A stretch of 64,000 nucleotides of DNA from JBGMEA01 sp963674555 (GCA_963674555.1 OY771429.1:310001-374000); one strand, 5' to 3'; numbered from the stretch's first letter, positions 40,739-50,761 are shown. Program-made: numbers and translations. The notes: generated by a model not told the origin, from the sequence alone.

Positions 40739-43700
40739 TTAAACTCTGTTTACATTTGCCTTATCACGGACGACTTTTACATTCTCATGTCCAATAACAT
40801 CCCGCAATTTTTTTAGAATATGCAACTCTTCTGTGACCCATAGGCTCTTATCAGCTAGGTATTTTTTGTTCTTATCTTTATCGTATAATACGACCCTGGT
40901 ATTCCCGGTATTTTGCATCATGATCTTTTTCAGTTGATCCAAAAGGATGATCGTATGTTGATCCAATGCGATCATAACGGATCCGTCACTTGGGATGCGT
41001 TGAGGGATATTATCTGAAACAGACTCCTCAGCAGACTTAGCGGAAAGTTTGTCGGTTTCTTTTGCCGATTTTTTCTTAGATTTATCATCAGAATCTTCTT
41101 TTGTTTTGATCGGTTTCAATCCTGACCAAGATCTACGATCTGTCAAATCATAAATAGAACTTGCGGCAATGGAAACCGCGCCTTCATCTTTTTTGCTGAT
41201 TCTTCCTTTTATCAAGATCGGAACATCTTTTTTCAATAAATATATTTTTTCTTCATATAATTTTGAAAACACTACGATTTCAAAGGTTCCATAGAGATCT
41301 TCCACTTGTACAAAAGCCATCGGTCGATTATTTTTTGTAACGATAGCTTTTATCCCGGTTATGATACCGCCGACAACGGCTTGATCTCCGTCATTGAGCG
41401 GTTCGTCATCTTCAGATACATTCAATGAAATGGAATCATGTGTAATGAATCTCTTTAAAACATCCTCATATTTTGAAAGCGGATGACCGGAGATATACAA
41501 ACCGAGTGCTTCCTTTTCAAATTGAAGCAATTCATCGATCTCAAGCTCTTTCATATTCTTCGGCATGATAAGCTCAGTTTCGGATACATTATCATTTATC
41601 ATATCCATTAAATTCATTTGACCATCAATGTTTTGTTTGCGTTGACGCAATACACTGTCGATAAAATCAGATGCGATCAACAGAAGTTGACTTCGCTTAT
41701 GCCCCAATGAATCAAAAGCACCACTCTTTATCAGACTGTCCACTCCCCTTTTGTTTAAAGATTGAAAATCCATCTTCTTCACAAAATCAGGAAAATCTAC
41801 AAACCGTCCTTTTTCTTCTCTTGTTTGGATGATTTCATTAACTGCGCTTTCACCCAGACCTTTTACCGCTAAGAGACCGAATCTGATTTTTCCTTCAATT
41901 GCGGTGAAACGCTCAAAACTGTCATTTACGTCAGGTGAAAGTAAATCAATATCCATATCACGTAAATGATGGATATATTTATTGATCTTATCATCAAATC
42001 CGATGACGCTTGTTAATAATGCCGCCATAAATTCGACAGGATAATACGCTTTCAAGTACGCAGTTTGATAGGAAATAACAGCATAGGCTGCCGCATGCGA
42101 CTTATTAAATGCATAACTGGCAAAATCGATCATTTGGTCATATATTTCATTTGCGGTTTTTTCATCTATTCCGTTACTTACACAGCCTCTTATATTCTTT
42201 TCTTCGTTACCGTGTACAAACGCCTCTCTGCCTGCCTCCATCTCTTTTGCTTTTTTCTTGGACATAGCTCTTCGCACGCTGTCACTCTGCCCCATTGAGT
42301 ACCCTGCAAGATCTCGAACAATCTGCATGACCTGCTCTTGATAGATCATACATCCGTATGTTACATTGAGAACAGGTTCTAATGTGTGATGCAGATACTT
42401 GATATCTTCTGGTTTTTTCTTGTTTTTAATGTAAAGGTCGATATACTGCATAGGACCCGGCCTGTAGAGAGAAATACCGGCTATAATATCTTCAAAGCTA
42501 TCAGGCTGTAAATTCTGCATAAAAACGCGCATGCCTGAACTTTCAAGTTGGAATACCCCTAAAGTATCTCCACGCGATATTAGTGCGTATACATTCGGAT
42601 CATCGAATTTTAAATGATCAATATCAACATCTATCCCGTGTGCACGCTTGATATTCTCAACCGTATCTTTGATCACTGTGAGATTTCGCAATCCCAAGAA
42701 GTCCATTTTCAATAAGCCCAAATCATTGATCGTATTCATCGGAAATTGCGTTGCGATATTTCCGTCGTTTACATAAAGCGGCACATAATCCACGACCGGT
42801 CGATCTGTAATCACTACACCCGCTGCATGCGTCGATGCGTGTCTGGGTGTCCCTTCCAAAGCACGGCTGATATCGATCAATCGTGCTACGTCGTCATCCG
42901 TTTCGATCAATGTGCGCAATTCTATGTTTTCATCGATCGCGGAATCGATCGTCGTATTCAATCTGGATGGGATAAGCTTTGCAACTTTATCACAATCGGA
43001 ATAGCTCATACCGATACTTCTTCCGACATCTCTGATTGCAGCTTTTGCACCAAGCGTTCCGAATGTTATGATCTGTGCGACATTCGACGCTTTATATTTT
43101 TCCACGACATATTGAATCACTCGACTTCTGTTCTCGTAACAAAAATCGATATCGATATCCGGCATTGATATACGTTCACTGTTAAGGAATCGTTCAAAGA
43201 TCAGATTGTACCTGATCGGGTCGATCTCAGTAATATTCAAACAATAACTTACGATACTGCCTGCGGCACTCCCTCTACCGGGACCGACAGCGATACCGTT
43301 ATCTTTTGCGTATTTGATAAAATCCCATACGATCAAGAAATAATCGTTGAAACCCATCTGATCAATAACACTCAATTCATGCTCAAGTCTTTCGGTGAGC
43401 TCTTCTGTAATCTGGGGATATTTTCTATGTAAACCTTCCAAACATAATTCTCTTAAATAACTTTTCGCATCTTTGTTTTCCGGCAGATCATATCGAGGCA
43501 AGTAAGTTTCTTCAAAGTCAATATCAACATGACAACGCTCCGCAATCTTTGCGGTATTCTCAATTGCTTCGGGTGCGTAGGAAAACAGATCACTCATTTC
43601 TTCATATGATTTTATATAAAATTCATCGTTTGGGAAACGCATACGTTTGGGGTCATCATAGGTTGAAGCAGTTTGCACGCACAATAAAACATCGTGATAC

Positions 43701-44350
43701 TGCGCTTCATCCTTATTGATGTAGTGCGCATCATTGGTTGCAACTAATCCCAATCCTTCTTCTTCAGCGAAACGCAGTAAATATTCGTTCGCTTTTTTCT
43801 CATCAGCGAGTCCATGATCTTGTATTTCGATAAATAAATGATCGTTGCCGAAAATATCTTTTAATGTCAATAGATCTTCTCTTGCTCCGTCAATATCGTC
43901 TCTGATACACTTCGCAGGAACTTTTCCAGCAATACAACCTGTTAATGCGATTATACCTTCGGAATATTCTCTCAATACGTCATAATCCACTCTTGGTTTT
44001 CGATAGAAACCTTCGATATAGCCCAATGATACAATTTTCATAAGATTACTGTATCCGATATTATTCTCAGCAAGTAATACCAAGTGATAATTTTCCCAAT
44101 CGTGATTTGCATCTTTTTGGTGCATGCTTCGTTGCGCCATATAGATCTCGCACCCAAGAATCGGCTTAATATCCTGAGCTAAACATTCTCTGTAAAAATC
44201 TATCACACCGAACATCGTGCCGTGATCGGTGATCGCAACAGATGTCATGCCCAAATCTTTGACTTTGCCTATCAATTTAGATATACCGCAAAAACCATCG
44301 AGCAGTGAATATTCCGTATGAAGATGAAGGTGTGTAAACTTTTTGTCCAT
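40739..44350 (-). CDS. dnaE: DNA polymerase III subunit alpha (DnaE)
   Basis: 1203 residues, the DnaE class (no inserted exonuclease, unlike PolC). The PHP domain begins with THLHLHTEYSLLDG. The palm has MPDIDIDFCYENRSRV with catalytic aspartates, then the fingers, a helix-hairpin-helix stretch (VNEIIQTREEKG) and an OB domain (QAVVGGIITGIKAIVTKNN). A charged insert rich in K, S and E lies near 1080-1130, before the C-terminal tail. AGAGGA precedes the ATG. Single-gene unit with the membrane protein gene upstream. Confidence 0.95.
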   Translation of the reverse strand: MDKKFTHLHLHTEYSLLDGFCGISKLIGKVKDLGMTSVAITDHGTMFGVIDFYRECLAQDIKPILGCEIYMAQRSMHQKDANHDWENYHLVLLAENNIGYSNLMKIVSLGYIEGFYRKPRVDYDVLREYSEGIIALTGCIAGKVPAKCIRDDIDGAREDLLTLKDIFGNDHLFIEIQDHGLADEKKANEYLLRFAEEEGLGLVATNDAHYINKDEAQYHDVLLCVQTASTYDDPKRMRFPNDEFYIKSYEEMSDLFSYAPEAIENTAKIAERCHVDIDFEETYLPRYDLPENKDAKSYLRELCLEGLHRKYPQITEELTERLEHELSVIDQMGFNDYFLIVWDFIKYAKDNGIAVGPGRGSAAGSIVSYCLNITEIDPIRYNLIFERFLNSERISMPDIDIDFCYENRSRVIQYVVEKYKASNVAQIITFGTLGAKAAIRDVGRSIGMSYSDCDKVAKLIPSRLNTTIDSAIDENIELRTLIETDDDVARLIDISRALEGTPRHASTHAAGVVITDRPVVDYVPLYVNDGNIATQFPMNTINDLGLLKMDFLGLRNLTVIKDTVENIKRAHGIDVDIDHLKFDDPNVYALISRGDTLGVFQLESSGMRVFMQNLQPDSFEDIIAGISLYRPGPMQYIDLYIKNKKKPEDIKYLHHTLEPVLNVTYGCMIYQEQVMQIVRDLAGYSMGQSDSVRRAMSKKKAKEMEAGREAFVHGNEEKNIRGCVSNGIDEKTANEIYDQMIDFASYAFNKSHAAAYAVISYQTAYLKAYYPVEFMAALLTSVIGFDDKINKYIHHLRDMDIDLLSPDVNDSFERFTAIEGKIRFGLLAVKGLGESAVNEIIQTREEKGRFVDFPDFVKKMDFQSLNKRGVDSLIKSGAFDSLGHKRSQLLLIASDFIDSVLRQRKQNIDGQMNLMDMINDNVSETELIMPKNMKELEIDELLQFEKEALGLYISGHPLSKYEDVLKRFITHDSISLNVSEDDEPLNDGDQAVVGGIITGIKAIVTKNNRPMAFVQVEDLYGTFEIVVFSKLYEEKIYLLKKDVPILIKGRISKKDEGAVSIAASSIYDLTDRRSWSGLKPIKTKEDSDDKSKKKSAKETDKLSAKSAEESVSDNIPQRIPSDGSVMIALDQHTIILLDQLKKIMMQNTGNTRVVLYDKDKNKKYLADKSLWVTEELHILKKLRDVIGHENVKVVRDKANVNRV

Positions 44351-44403
44351 ATTAATTTCCTCTTTTTGATATATTTATTATATCAAACTATGCTGCAATT
44401 AAT

Positions 44404-44437
44404 AAGAAAAGCCAACAAAACTTTGCTGACTTTTCTT
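44404..44437 (-). terminator. Terminator-like hairpin between the membrane protein gene and dnaE
   Basis: On the minus strand, a stem of up to 16 bp with two G.U pairs; the tail is ATTAATT rather than T-rich. It lies directly after the gene that ends at 44456. Confidence 0.5.
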
Positions 44438-44455
44438 TATTATGAAATTTCTTTT

Positions 44456-45436
44456 TTATTCGATGATATTCGGTTCTTGGTCTTTTTGCTGTACAGAGGG
44501 CATGTTCTTTTCAATACAATACTCATAAAAAATATCGCGCGATTGAATCATTAATTCATCCTTCAAATAGGACGAATTTTTTTTGATCGAATCAATGTTT
44601 ATAAATACCAAAATCATATAGATCATCACAAACAATGAAAGGACAGTATTGACTACAGTCGTGAATATAGCTCCACCCATACTCATTCCAGTATTATTAA
44701 TAGTATTTCCAATAAAGCCAATCATTCCAGGTTGAGAGATTCCAATGACAACAGATCGAATAAGAGAGAAAATTATACTAATGCCTACAAACATCATAGT
44801 ATAACCGAATAATCTTCCTTTAAAACCTTTGGTCAAACTATTCGAATAGCTTAAAGCTTTCAAACCCCCGTATTGATAATTCATAACTATATGGCGACTA
44901 AAATAAAACTTCAGTCCAAAAAAAATCAATAACCCAATATATCCTATATACCCGATTAGCATTGGATACATCAAAGATAATGCAGTTCTATAGGTTATTT
45001 CTTGTCCAGGAGTAAATATAAAAAACGATATAAATATAAAAAACAAAAATAAGATAAAAATCGAACCAAAAGCAAGTAATATGATCGCGGATAAATTTGT
45101 AATGAAACTTCCAAGTCGTTTAGTGGTAAACAGAAATGAATCTTTGATGGTAAATACACATCTATCAACATAAGCTCTTACTTGTGTGTAAATGATACCA
45201 AATGTATAGAATTGCAAAAAAATGCTAATAAGTGAAAATAATAACATAATCAGCGCAAATTTACCTATAACAGAATAGTATATTGAATAATCGGTTGATG
45301 AGTATAATAAACCATTCATTTGATTGGTTAGATATGTTTGGGAAAAGACGATTCCCAGTGTCAGCAACCCAAGTGGAATTAATGCGATAAAAATATTTTT
45401 ATATCTTCCCTTTAATACATCAATTGTGTAAGACAT
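44456..45436 (-). CDS. Unrecognised polytopic membrane protein; likely longer at the 5' end by a frame change
   Basis: 326 residues from the visible ATG, with about six hydrophobic segments (near 15-30, 58-80, 110-140, 155-175, 210-230, 255-285) and a hydrophilic end. No catalytic motif. It looks like the family of membrane proteins that start with a short cytosolic amphipathic stretch. The ATG at 45436 has only AGGA at 3 bases. A better start, ATG 45489 with AGGGGG 9 bases upstream, opens a 25-codon frame (MDNKGKISEDHY) that ends within this gene. A -1 shift at GGGAAAA (45472-45478) would join it as MDNKGKNIRGSL to SGYMSYTIDVL. So either a one-base deletion or a programmed shift is likely. 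Confidence 0.7.
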   Translation of the reverse strand: MSYTIDVLKGRYKNIFIALIPLGLLTLGIVFSQTYLTNQMNGLLYSSTDYSIYYSVIGKFALIMLLFSLISIFLQFYTFGIIYTQVRAYVDRCVFTIKDSFLFTTKRLGSFITNLSAIILLAFGSIFILFLFFIFISFFIFTPGQEITYRTALSLMYPMLIGYIGYIGLLIFFGLKFYFSRHIVMNYQYGGLKALSYSNSLTKGFKGRLFGYTMMFVGISIIFSLIRSVVIGISQPGMIGFIGNTINNTGMSMGGAIFTTVVNTVLSLFVMIYMILVFINIDSIKKNSSYLKDELMIQSRDIFYEYCIEKNMPSVQQKDQEPNIIE

Positions 45437-45489
45437 ATATCCTGAAATTGTAAATAATGATCCTCTGATATTTTTCCCTTATTGTCCAT
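45437..45489 (-). other. Probable true 5' end of the membrane protein gene, with -1 slippery heptamer
   Basis: ATG 45489 with AGGGGG SD; codons ATG GAC AAT AAG GGA AAA. The heptamer G-GGA-AAA (45472-45478) is of the X-XXY-YYZ type. After a -1 shift the downstream frame has no stop up to the main gene. No strong stimulatory hairpin was found; only ATATC/GATAT can pair. Confidence 0.55.
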
Positions 45490-45510
45490 AATATTGAACC
45501 CCCTATTTTT

Positions 45511-45539
45511 AAACGAGAACGACTGTGTCGCCCTCGTTT
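45511..45539 (-). terminator. Hairpin after the SPFH gene
   Basis: Stem AAACGAG/CTCGTTT with inner CGAC/GTCG. No T run on the minus side, so a terminator only by position. Confidence 0.45.
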
Positions 45540-45557
45540 ATTTATTTTATTCCCTAA

Positions 45558-46460
45558 CTATTCTTCAACCGATTCATCTTTTTGTAAGATCGCGGAAAGC
45601 GATCCCGCGAGACCGGCTAGTGACTGTATTTCACTCGGAATGATCAACTTGGTTGCTTTACCTTCAGCTACTTTCTCTAACGCTTCCAAACTCTTCAATG
45701 CGACCACATATTGATCCGCCTCAGCTTCTTTGATCAATCTTAGCCCTTTTGCTTTGGCTTCGGCAATTTGCATAACGGCTATGGCTTCCCCTTGTGATTC
45801 AAGGATGCGTTTTTCTTTTTCCGCATCAGCGCGTAAGATCGCAGCTTCTTTTTCACCTTCGGCGCGCAAGATCGCGCTTAGTTTTTCACCTTCGGATCGT
45901 AAGATCGATTCACGTTTTTCACGCTCAGCCCTCATCTGCTTTTCCATTGCTTCACGGATATCAGTCGGCGGTAAAATGTTTTTCAATTCCACACGAATAA
46001 CTTTAATACCCCATGCATCGGAAACTTCATCTAGGATGATCCTCATTTTACTGTTGATCAAATCTCTGGATGTCAATGTTTCATCCAGTTCGAGATCCCC
46101 TATGATATTCCTAAGAGTTGTCGCAGTTAATTTCTCTATCGCGTACAACGGGTTATCTGTTCCATACGAATACAATTTCGGGTCGGTTATCTGGCAATAT
46201 ACGACCGTATCGATCTGCATCGTGACATTATCTTTTGTAATAACAGGTTGCGGCATATAATCCAATACTTTTTCTTTCAAAGATATTTTCTTTGCAACTC
46301 TATCAAAAAACGGCAATAAGAAATGTATCCCGGCACCCCACACTCCATGGAAAACGCCCAATCTCTCAACCACATATGCATGTGCTTGAGGAACTATCTT
46401 GATTGACAAAATAACGATCACAAGTATTATACCTGCGATAGGAATTAAAAAATATCCCAT
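45558..46460 (-). CDS. SPFH/band 7 family membrane protein (stomatin-like)
   Basis: 300 residues. It has an N-terminal membrane anchor (about 4-22), a band 7 domain (about 23-175, with VERLGVFHGVWGAGIHFLLPF), a charged coiled coil made of four 11-residue repeats (about 186-229) and a C-terminal helix. These proteins form membrane rings and scaffold membrane microdomains. It is partnered with the NfeD protein 9 bases upstream, the normal pairing in which NfeD and stomatin act together. The exact client is unknown. Confidence 0.92.
   Translation of the reverse strand: MGYFLIPIAGIILVIVILSIKIVPQAHAYVVERLGVFHGVWGAGIHFLLPFFDRVAKKISLKEKVLDYMPQPVITKDNVTMQIDTVVYCQITDPKLYSYGTDNPLYAIEKLTATTLRNIIGDLELDETLTSRDLINSKMRIILDEVSDAWGIKVIRVELKNILPPTDIREAMEKQMRAEREKRESILRSEGEKLSAILRAEGEKEAAILRADAEKEKRILESQGEAIAVMQIAEAKAKGLRLIKEAEADQYVVALKSLEALEKVAEGKATKLIIPSEIQSLAGLAGSLSAILQKDESVEE
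45774..45905 (-). repeat. Four in-frame 33-bp repeats coding ILRxEGEK-type 11-mers
   Basis: Residues 186-229 of the SPFH protein: ILRSEGEKLSA, ILRAEGEKEAA, ILRADAEKEKR, ILESQGEAIAV. They are partly conserved at DNA level and form an 11-residue coiled-coil period. Confidence 0.8.
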
Positions 46461-46469
46461 ATTACTCTC

Positions 46470-46910
46470 CTATTGTTTTTTTTTGTATGGCGCTACGATC
46501 AGTTTTACACCTTCGATATGATCTACGATTATCACTTCGCCTTTTTCGATTGTCTCATTGTGTAATGCTTTCGCTGTCCATATCTGTCCATTGATCTTAA
46601 CAAGCCCGGTTTCAAACCCATCAATATCTTCCAGCACGACACCGTCTTTTCCGATAAGGATGTCTACATTCGTTTTAACTTTACCCAGATTCATCCGCTT
46701 AACAAGCAAAGGTCTCGTAAAAACCAAAAGCGCTACAGATACTACGATAAAAGAAATCAATTGAACATAAAAAGGCCAGCCCACCAATGCTTCAAAAAAC
46801 GCAACTGCGGCGCCTCCTGCGAACCATATCGTAGCCAAACCAACTGTAGCGATTTCAATGATGATAAATATCACGATCGCAACGATCCAAATCAAAACAT
46901 AATTATACAT
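46470..46910 (-). CDS. NfeD family membrane protein
   Basis: 146 residues. Hydrophobic segments (about 4-24, 28-44 and 47-65) are followed by a C-terminal OB-fold (about 78-140, GKDGVVLEDIDGFETGLVKI). This is the short NfeD form without the protease domain. It works with the SPFH protein encoded downstream. RBS AGAGGT. Promoter upstream at 46929-46937. Confidence 0.88.
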   Translation of the reverse strand: MYNYVLIWIVAIVIFIIIEIATVGLATIWFAGGAAVAFFEALVGWPFYVQLISFIVVSVALLVFTRPLLVKRMNLGKVKTNVDILIGKDGVVLEDIDGFETGLVKINGQIWTAKALHNETIEKGEVIIVDHIEGVKLIVAPYKKKQ

Positions 46911-46928
46911 TCGTATACCTCTGCCTAC

Positions 46929-46937
46929 ATTATAACA
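46929..46937 (-). promoter_or_regulatory. Extended -10 promoter of nfeD-SPFH
   Basis: Minus-strand TGTTATAAT (TGN plus TATAAT), -35 weak. The 160-base divergent gap to cdaA also holds a TATAAT at 47007-47012 (plus strand) that may serve cdaA. Confidence 0.5.
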
Positions 46938-47070
46938 TCATTCGAAAAATTTTAAAGATATTCATACCTAAATTTAATTTTATTTCATATAACTTACTTT
47001 ATATTGTATAATAAATAATATAGATTATGTAAATTTTTTTTACAAATAGGATCCCCAAAAGGAGCACTCG

Positions 47071-47919
47071 ATGATCGAAAGCATCCGCAGTCTGTTTGCA
47101 GATATATTCAATACTTTCACGATTATATCGGTAATTGATATTTTAATTACGGCTTTTTTGATTTACAAGATACTGGACTGGATCCACGGCACTCAAGCTT
47201 ATCAAGTAGCCAAAGGTATTGCGATCGTTCTGCTTATTACACAATTAAGCGATTGGTTGGGTTTGGTGACGATCAATTATATTTTAAGAAGTATCATTAC
47301 CGTAGGCTTCCTTGCGTTAGTCATCATGTTCCAACCTGAATTACGACGTGCTTTGGAAAAACTGGGTAGCACAAAATTCAATACGGTCCTCCCTTCTTTT
47401 TTACGGAGTGAAAAGGTTATAGATTCGCAAAGTGCGATCAAGGAAATCATTGAAAGCATCCATGATCTATCTGAATCAAAAACCGGTGCATTATTGGTTT
47501 TTGAAAGAGATATGAAATTGGATTATATCATTGATACCGGTGTGCGCATGGATGCCCGCATCAGTAAATCATTGATCAAAAACATCTTTTTTCCAAATAC
47601 ACCCTTACATGACGGAGCTGTCATTGTTGACAGGGATACTTTTAAAATAAAAGCCGCAGGCTGTCTTTTGCCTTTGACGCAAAACAGAAATTTAAATAAA
47701 GAAATCGGAACACGTCACAGATCGGCGATCGGTATCAGTGAAAACTCAGATTGTTTAGCGCTTGTCGTCTCAGAGGAAACAGGTGTGATCTCTTATGCTA
47801 TAAACGGGAAACTCTCCCGCTTCATCGATATAAAGATCTTAGAGAATTTATTGACTGAAACTTTATTGCCTAAAGATACCAACCAAAAAGGCAAAGGAGA
47901 TTCGGAACATGAAGACTAA
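47071..47919 (+). CDS. cdaA: Diadenylate cyclase CdaA
   Basis: 282 residues. Three N-terminal membrane helices (about 17-33, 46-62, 68-86) and a DisA_N domain that makes c-di-AMP from two ATP. Active-site motifs are DGA at 181-183 and GTRHRSA at about 213-219. AAAGGAGC precedes the ATG. It overlaps cdaR by 11 bases. Conserved order cdaA-cdaR-(FAD protein)-glmM links c-di-AMP to wall precursor synthesis. Confidence 0.96.
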   Translation: MIESIRSLFADIFNTFTIISVIDILITAFLIYKILDWIHGTQAYQVAKGIAIVLLITQLSDWLGLVTINYILRSIITVGFLALVIMFQPELRRALEKLGSTKFNTVLPSFLRSEKVIDSQSAIKEIIESIHDLSESKTGALLVFERDMKLDYIIDTGVRMDARISKSLIKNIFFPNTPLHDGAVIVDRDTFKIKAAGCLLPLTQNRNLNKEIGTRHRSAIGISENSDCLALVVSEETGVISYAINGKLSRFIDIKILENLLTETLLPKDTNQKGKGDSEHED

Positions 47920-49117
47920 GGTTACAAAAGAAATTGCTATCCGTATTTTTCTATCTTTATCACTGGCTTTCTTGTTATGGGTCTTTGCCATTACCAATAC
48001 AGATCCGATGGTCACGCAAAATTACAGAGGGATACCGATAACATTTCAAAATCTTGACGCCTTGAACAATAAAGGATTCTTGATCGAAAGTGAGACTAAG
48101 ACCGTAGACGTTCAACTGTACGGACGAACGATACAAGTATCAAAAATCAACACAGAAGATATAAGTGCTGTGGTAGATTTATCACATATTTCCGATCAAG
48201 GCATCTATTCGGTTGAAGTTACCATAAAAGGTATAGGCGATAATATCAGTGTTGCAAGTGTTTCACCTCAATACATTACGATCGATATTAATGAAATTGT
48301 CGAAGCCGAAACCGACTATTTGATAGAATTTACAGGAGAACTTAAAACAGGCTATGCGATCATTGGTTATACTTCGGATGTCAATACTGTGATTGTCAGT
48401 GGCAGCGAAGCATCAATAGAATCAGTCGATCATGTAAAAGGAACTATCGATATTTCAGGTAAAGACAGCAGTTTTGTTTCCGCGGTCATTTTAAAAGCTT
48501 TCGACTCCGAAGAAAATGAGATCGATGGAATAACGATAGACACACCTGAAATCAATGTTTCAGTCGAAATAGCAGTATCTAAAACAACGAACATCTTACC
48601 CATAACATTTGGGACATGTGCGGAAGGTTACTATGTCCAAAACTTATCAAGCAATCCGGCATTGACGACGATAGCCGGTGCAGATAATATATTGGCAAAT
48701 ATAACTGAAGTTGAGACCGAAGCTATCGACATTACCGATAAAAATACGACGTTCACTGTAAGAGTTGATTTAAATCCTCCCAACAATGTTTCAATTATCG
48801 GCTCTTCGAGCGTTAGCGTAACGGTCACGATAGCACCTTTAGAAGAAAAAAACCTCACTTTTGATACGCTACAAGTCAGAAATATTCCAACGGGACTCCA
48901 AAGTGACCTTTCAGCTTTTACAAGCGTCACAATGACGGTACAAGGAGATACAGAAACACTTTCTGCGCTTACAAAAGATGATGTCAACATCTATATCGAT
49001 TTGTCAGAATTGGATGCAGGAGAACATATTGTTGATATTTTATACGAAGTACCCGAAAACATTATCGTAAAATCTCTTACACAAACGACAGTATCAGTTA
49101 CGCTTACTGAAGAATAA
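47909..49117 (+). CDS. cdaR: CdaA regulatory protein CdaR (YbbR domains)
   Basis: 402 residues. A single N-terminal membrane helix (about 10-29) and extracytoplasmic YbbR repeats (about four, of roughly 80-90 residues each; for example around 40, 130, 215 and 305). It binds and modulates CdaA. The start overlaps cdaA, with AAAGGAGA as RBS. Confidence 0.92.
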   Translation: MKTKVTKEIAIRIFLSLSLAFLLWVFAITNTDPMVTQNYRGIPITFQNLDALNNKGFLIESETKTVDVQLYGRTIQVSKINTEDISAVVDLSHISDQGIYSVEVTIKGIGDNISVASVSPQYITIDINEIVEAETDYLIEFTGELKTGYAIIGYTSDVNTVIVSGSEASIESVDHVKGTIDISGKDSSFVSAVILKAFDSEENEIDGITIDTPEINVSVEIAVSKTTNILPITFGTCAEGYYVQNLSSNPALTTIAGADNILANITEVETEAIDITDKNTTFTVRVDLNPPNNVSIIGSSSVSVTVTIAPLEEKNLTFDTLQVRNIPTGLQSDLSAFTSVTMTVQGDTETLSALTKDDVNIYIDLSELDAGEHIVDILYEVPENIIVKSLTQTTVSVTLTEE

Positions 49118-49160
49118 ACACCCCAAAACACAAAACGCGAAAAGTCTAAAGGAGCTATAC

Positions 49161-50747
49161 ATGCTTTTAAAAGCCGATAATGTTAAAATCGATATTGATG
49201 AATTGATCAAAACGAATCCGAGAGAAGCGATCATAAAAAAATTAAGACTGAATGAAAATGATGTAAAAGATTTTCAGATACTGCGCCAATCTCAAGACGC
49301 TAGATTTCACAAAAGCATGGGGATCTATTTTGTATTTTCTGTGCTTTTTGACTATCCTCGAAATGTACGCAATTCTCTGATCAAACCATACAAAAACGAT
49401 AGGTCCGTTCAAGAAACAAAACAAATTCAAAAACAAGATAAGCCGCCGATCATTGTAGGTGCGGGTCCCAGTGGATTATTTGCCGCTTTGCGTTTGATCG
49501 AATATGGATTAAACCCTATTATCATTGAACGAGGTAAAGATATCCCTGACAGGATAGAAGATATAAAAGGATTTTGGGAAAACCGTATATTAGACACCGA
49601 ATCGAATATACAATTCGGTTTAGGAGGAGCGGGAACTTTCTCGGACGGTAAGTTGAGGAGCAGGATTAAAAGTCCGTATACGAAATATATTGCAAACCGT
49701 TTGATCGAATTCGGAGCAGACAGATCGATCTTATATCTCGGCAAACCGCATATCGGTACTGACAAACTCAGAAAAATCATTTCCGAAATGAAGGATTATA
49801 TCGAAGCCAAAGGCGGATCGATTCGATTCAATGCGAAGTTGACTGACATCGTTATTAAAGACCACAGAGTTGATTCTATTATCATTAATGATAATGAACA
49901 GATTCATTGTGATCAGTTGATCCTGGGAATCGGCAATAGTGCGCGTGACACATTCGAAATGCTCAACGCAAAAGATATTGCAATGACGTCAAAATCATTT
50001 GCGGTCGGTGTGCGAATAGAACATCTACAAGAAATCATCGATCAATATACATATGGAGATTATACCGGTCACCCGCAGCTTTCAAGCGCTGAATATCAAC
50101 TTACTTTTCATGACCATGAATCTGATCGAAATATTTACTCATTTTGCAATTGTCCCGGAGGGTATGTTATTAATGCTTCAAGCGAAGCGAATAGATTAGC
50201 GGTAAACGGAATGAGCTTCAGCAAACGTAATGCTTCCAATGCTAATTCCGCTATAGTCGTAAATGTCAATGACGAAGATTTTGATGATAAGTCTCCTTTG
50301 GGGGGCATGTATTTTCAAAGGGAACTTGAAGAAGCTGCTTTTAAATTAGGCGGTTCGAATTATAATGCACCTGCAATGTATGTGTCTGATTTTTTAAATC
50401 AACCACAAAGCTATATGGATATAGAGCCCAGTGTGCGACCGGGTATCTTTTATACAGACTTAAACAAATGTCTGCCTGCTTTTATCAGTTTATCTTTGAA
50501 AAACGCACTGATTGCTTTCAGTACACAAATTGAAGGGTTTGATTCCGGTATCATGACAGCAATTGAGACGAGAACATCTTCACCGGTTCGTATCATTCGT
50601 AATGCAGACACTTTAGAGAGCACGAGCACAAAAGGTTTATATCCTATCGGCGAAGGAGCAGGATACGCCGGAGGCATCATAAGCAGTGCTGTGGACGGTG
50701 TACGTACAATAGATCAATTGATAAAAAATATCAGCATATTATCTTGA
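49161..50747 (+). CDS. Uncharacterised FAD-dependent dehydrogenase (COG2509-type)
   Basis: 528 residues. A short N-terminal region is followed by the FAD-binding GAGPSGLFAALRL (about 98-110) and GLGGAGTFSDGKL (about 152-165), with a late FAD motif PIGEGAGYAGGI. It belongs to the large NAD(FAD)-dependent dehydrogenase family often placed before glmM in Clostridia; substrate unknown. AAAGGAG RBS. Gap to glmM is 14 bases, so it is probably in the same operon. Confidence 0.9.
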   Translation: MLLKADNVKIDIDELIKTNPREAIIKKLRLNENDVKDFQILRQSQDARFHKSMGIYFVFSVLFDYPRNVRNSLIKPYKNDRSVQETKQIQKQDKPPIIVGAGPSGLFAALRLIEYGLNPIIIERGKDIPDRIEDIKGFWENRILDTESNIQFGLGGAGTFSDGKLRSRIKSPYTKYIANRLIEFGADRSILYLGKPHIGTDKLRKIISEMKDYIEAKGGSIRFNAKLTDIVIKDHRVDSIIINDNEQIHCDQLILGIGNSARDTFEMLNAKDIAMTSKSFAVGVRIEHLQEIIDQYTYGDYTGHPQLSSAEYQLTFHDHESDRNIYSFCNCPGGYVINASSEANRLAVNGMSFSKRNASNANSAIVVNVNDEDFDDKSPLGGMYFQRELEEAAFKLGGSNYNAPAMYVSDFLNQPQSYMDIEPSVRPGIFYTDLNKCLPAFISLSLKNALIAFSTQIEGFDSGIMTAIETRTSSPVRIIRNADTLESTSTKGLYPIGEGAGYAGGIISSAVDGVRTIDQLIKNISILS

Positions 50748-50761
50748 CACAGGAGGAACAA

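Noticed and set aside
45542..45557. Leader peptide reading for the short frame at 45489 only
   Set aside because: It overlaps the main gene and fits a -1 shift better, so I list it as a likely true start rather than a separate peptide.
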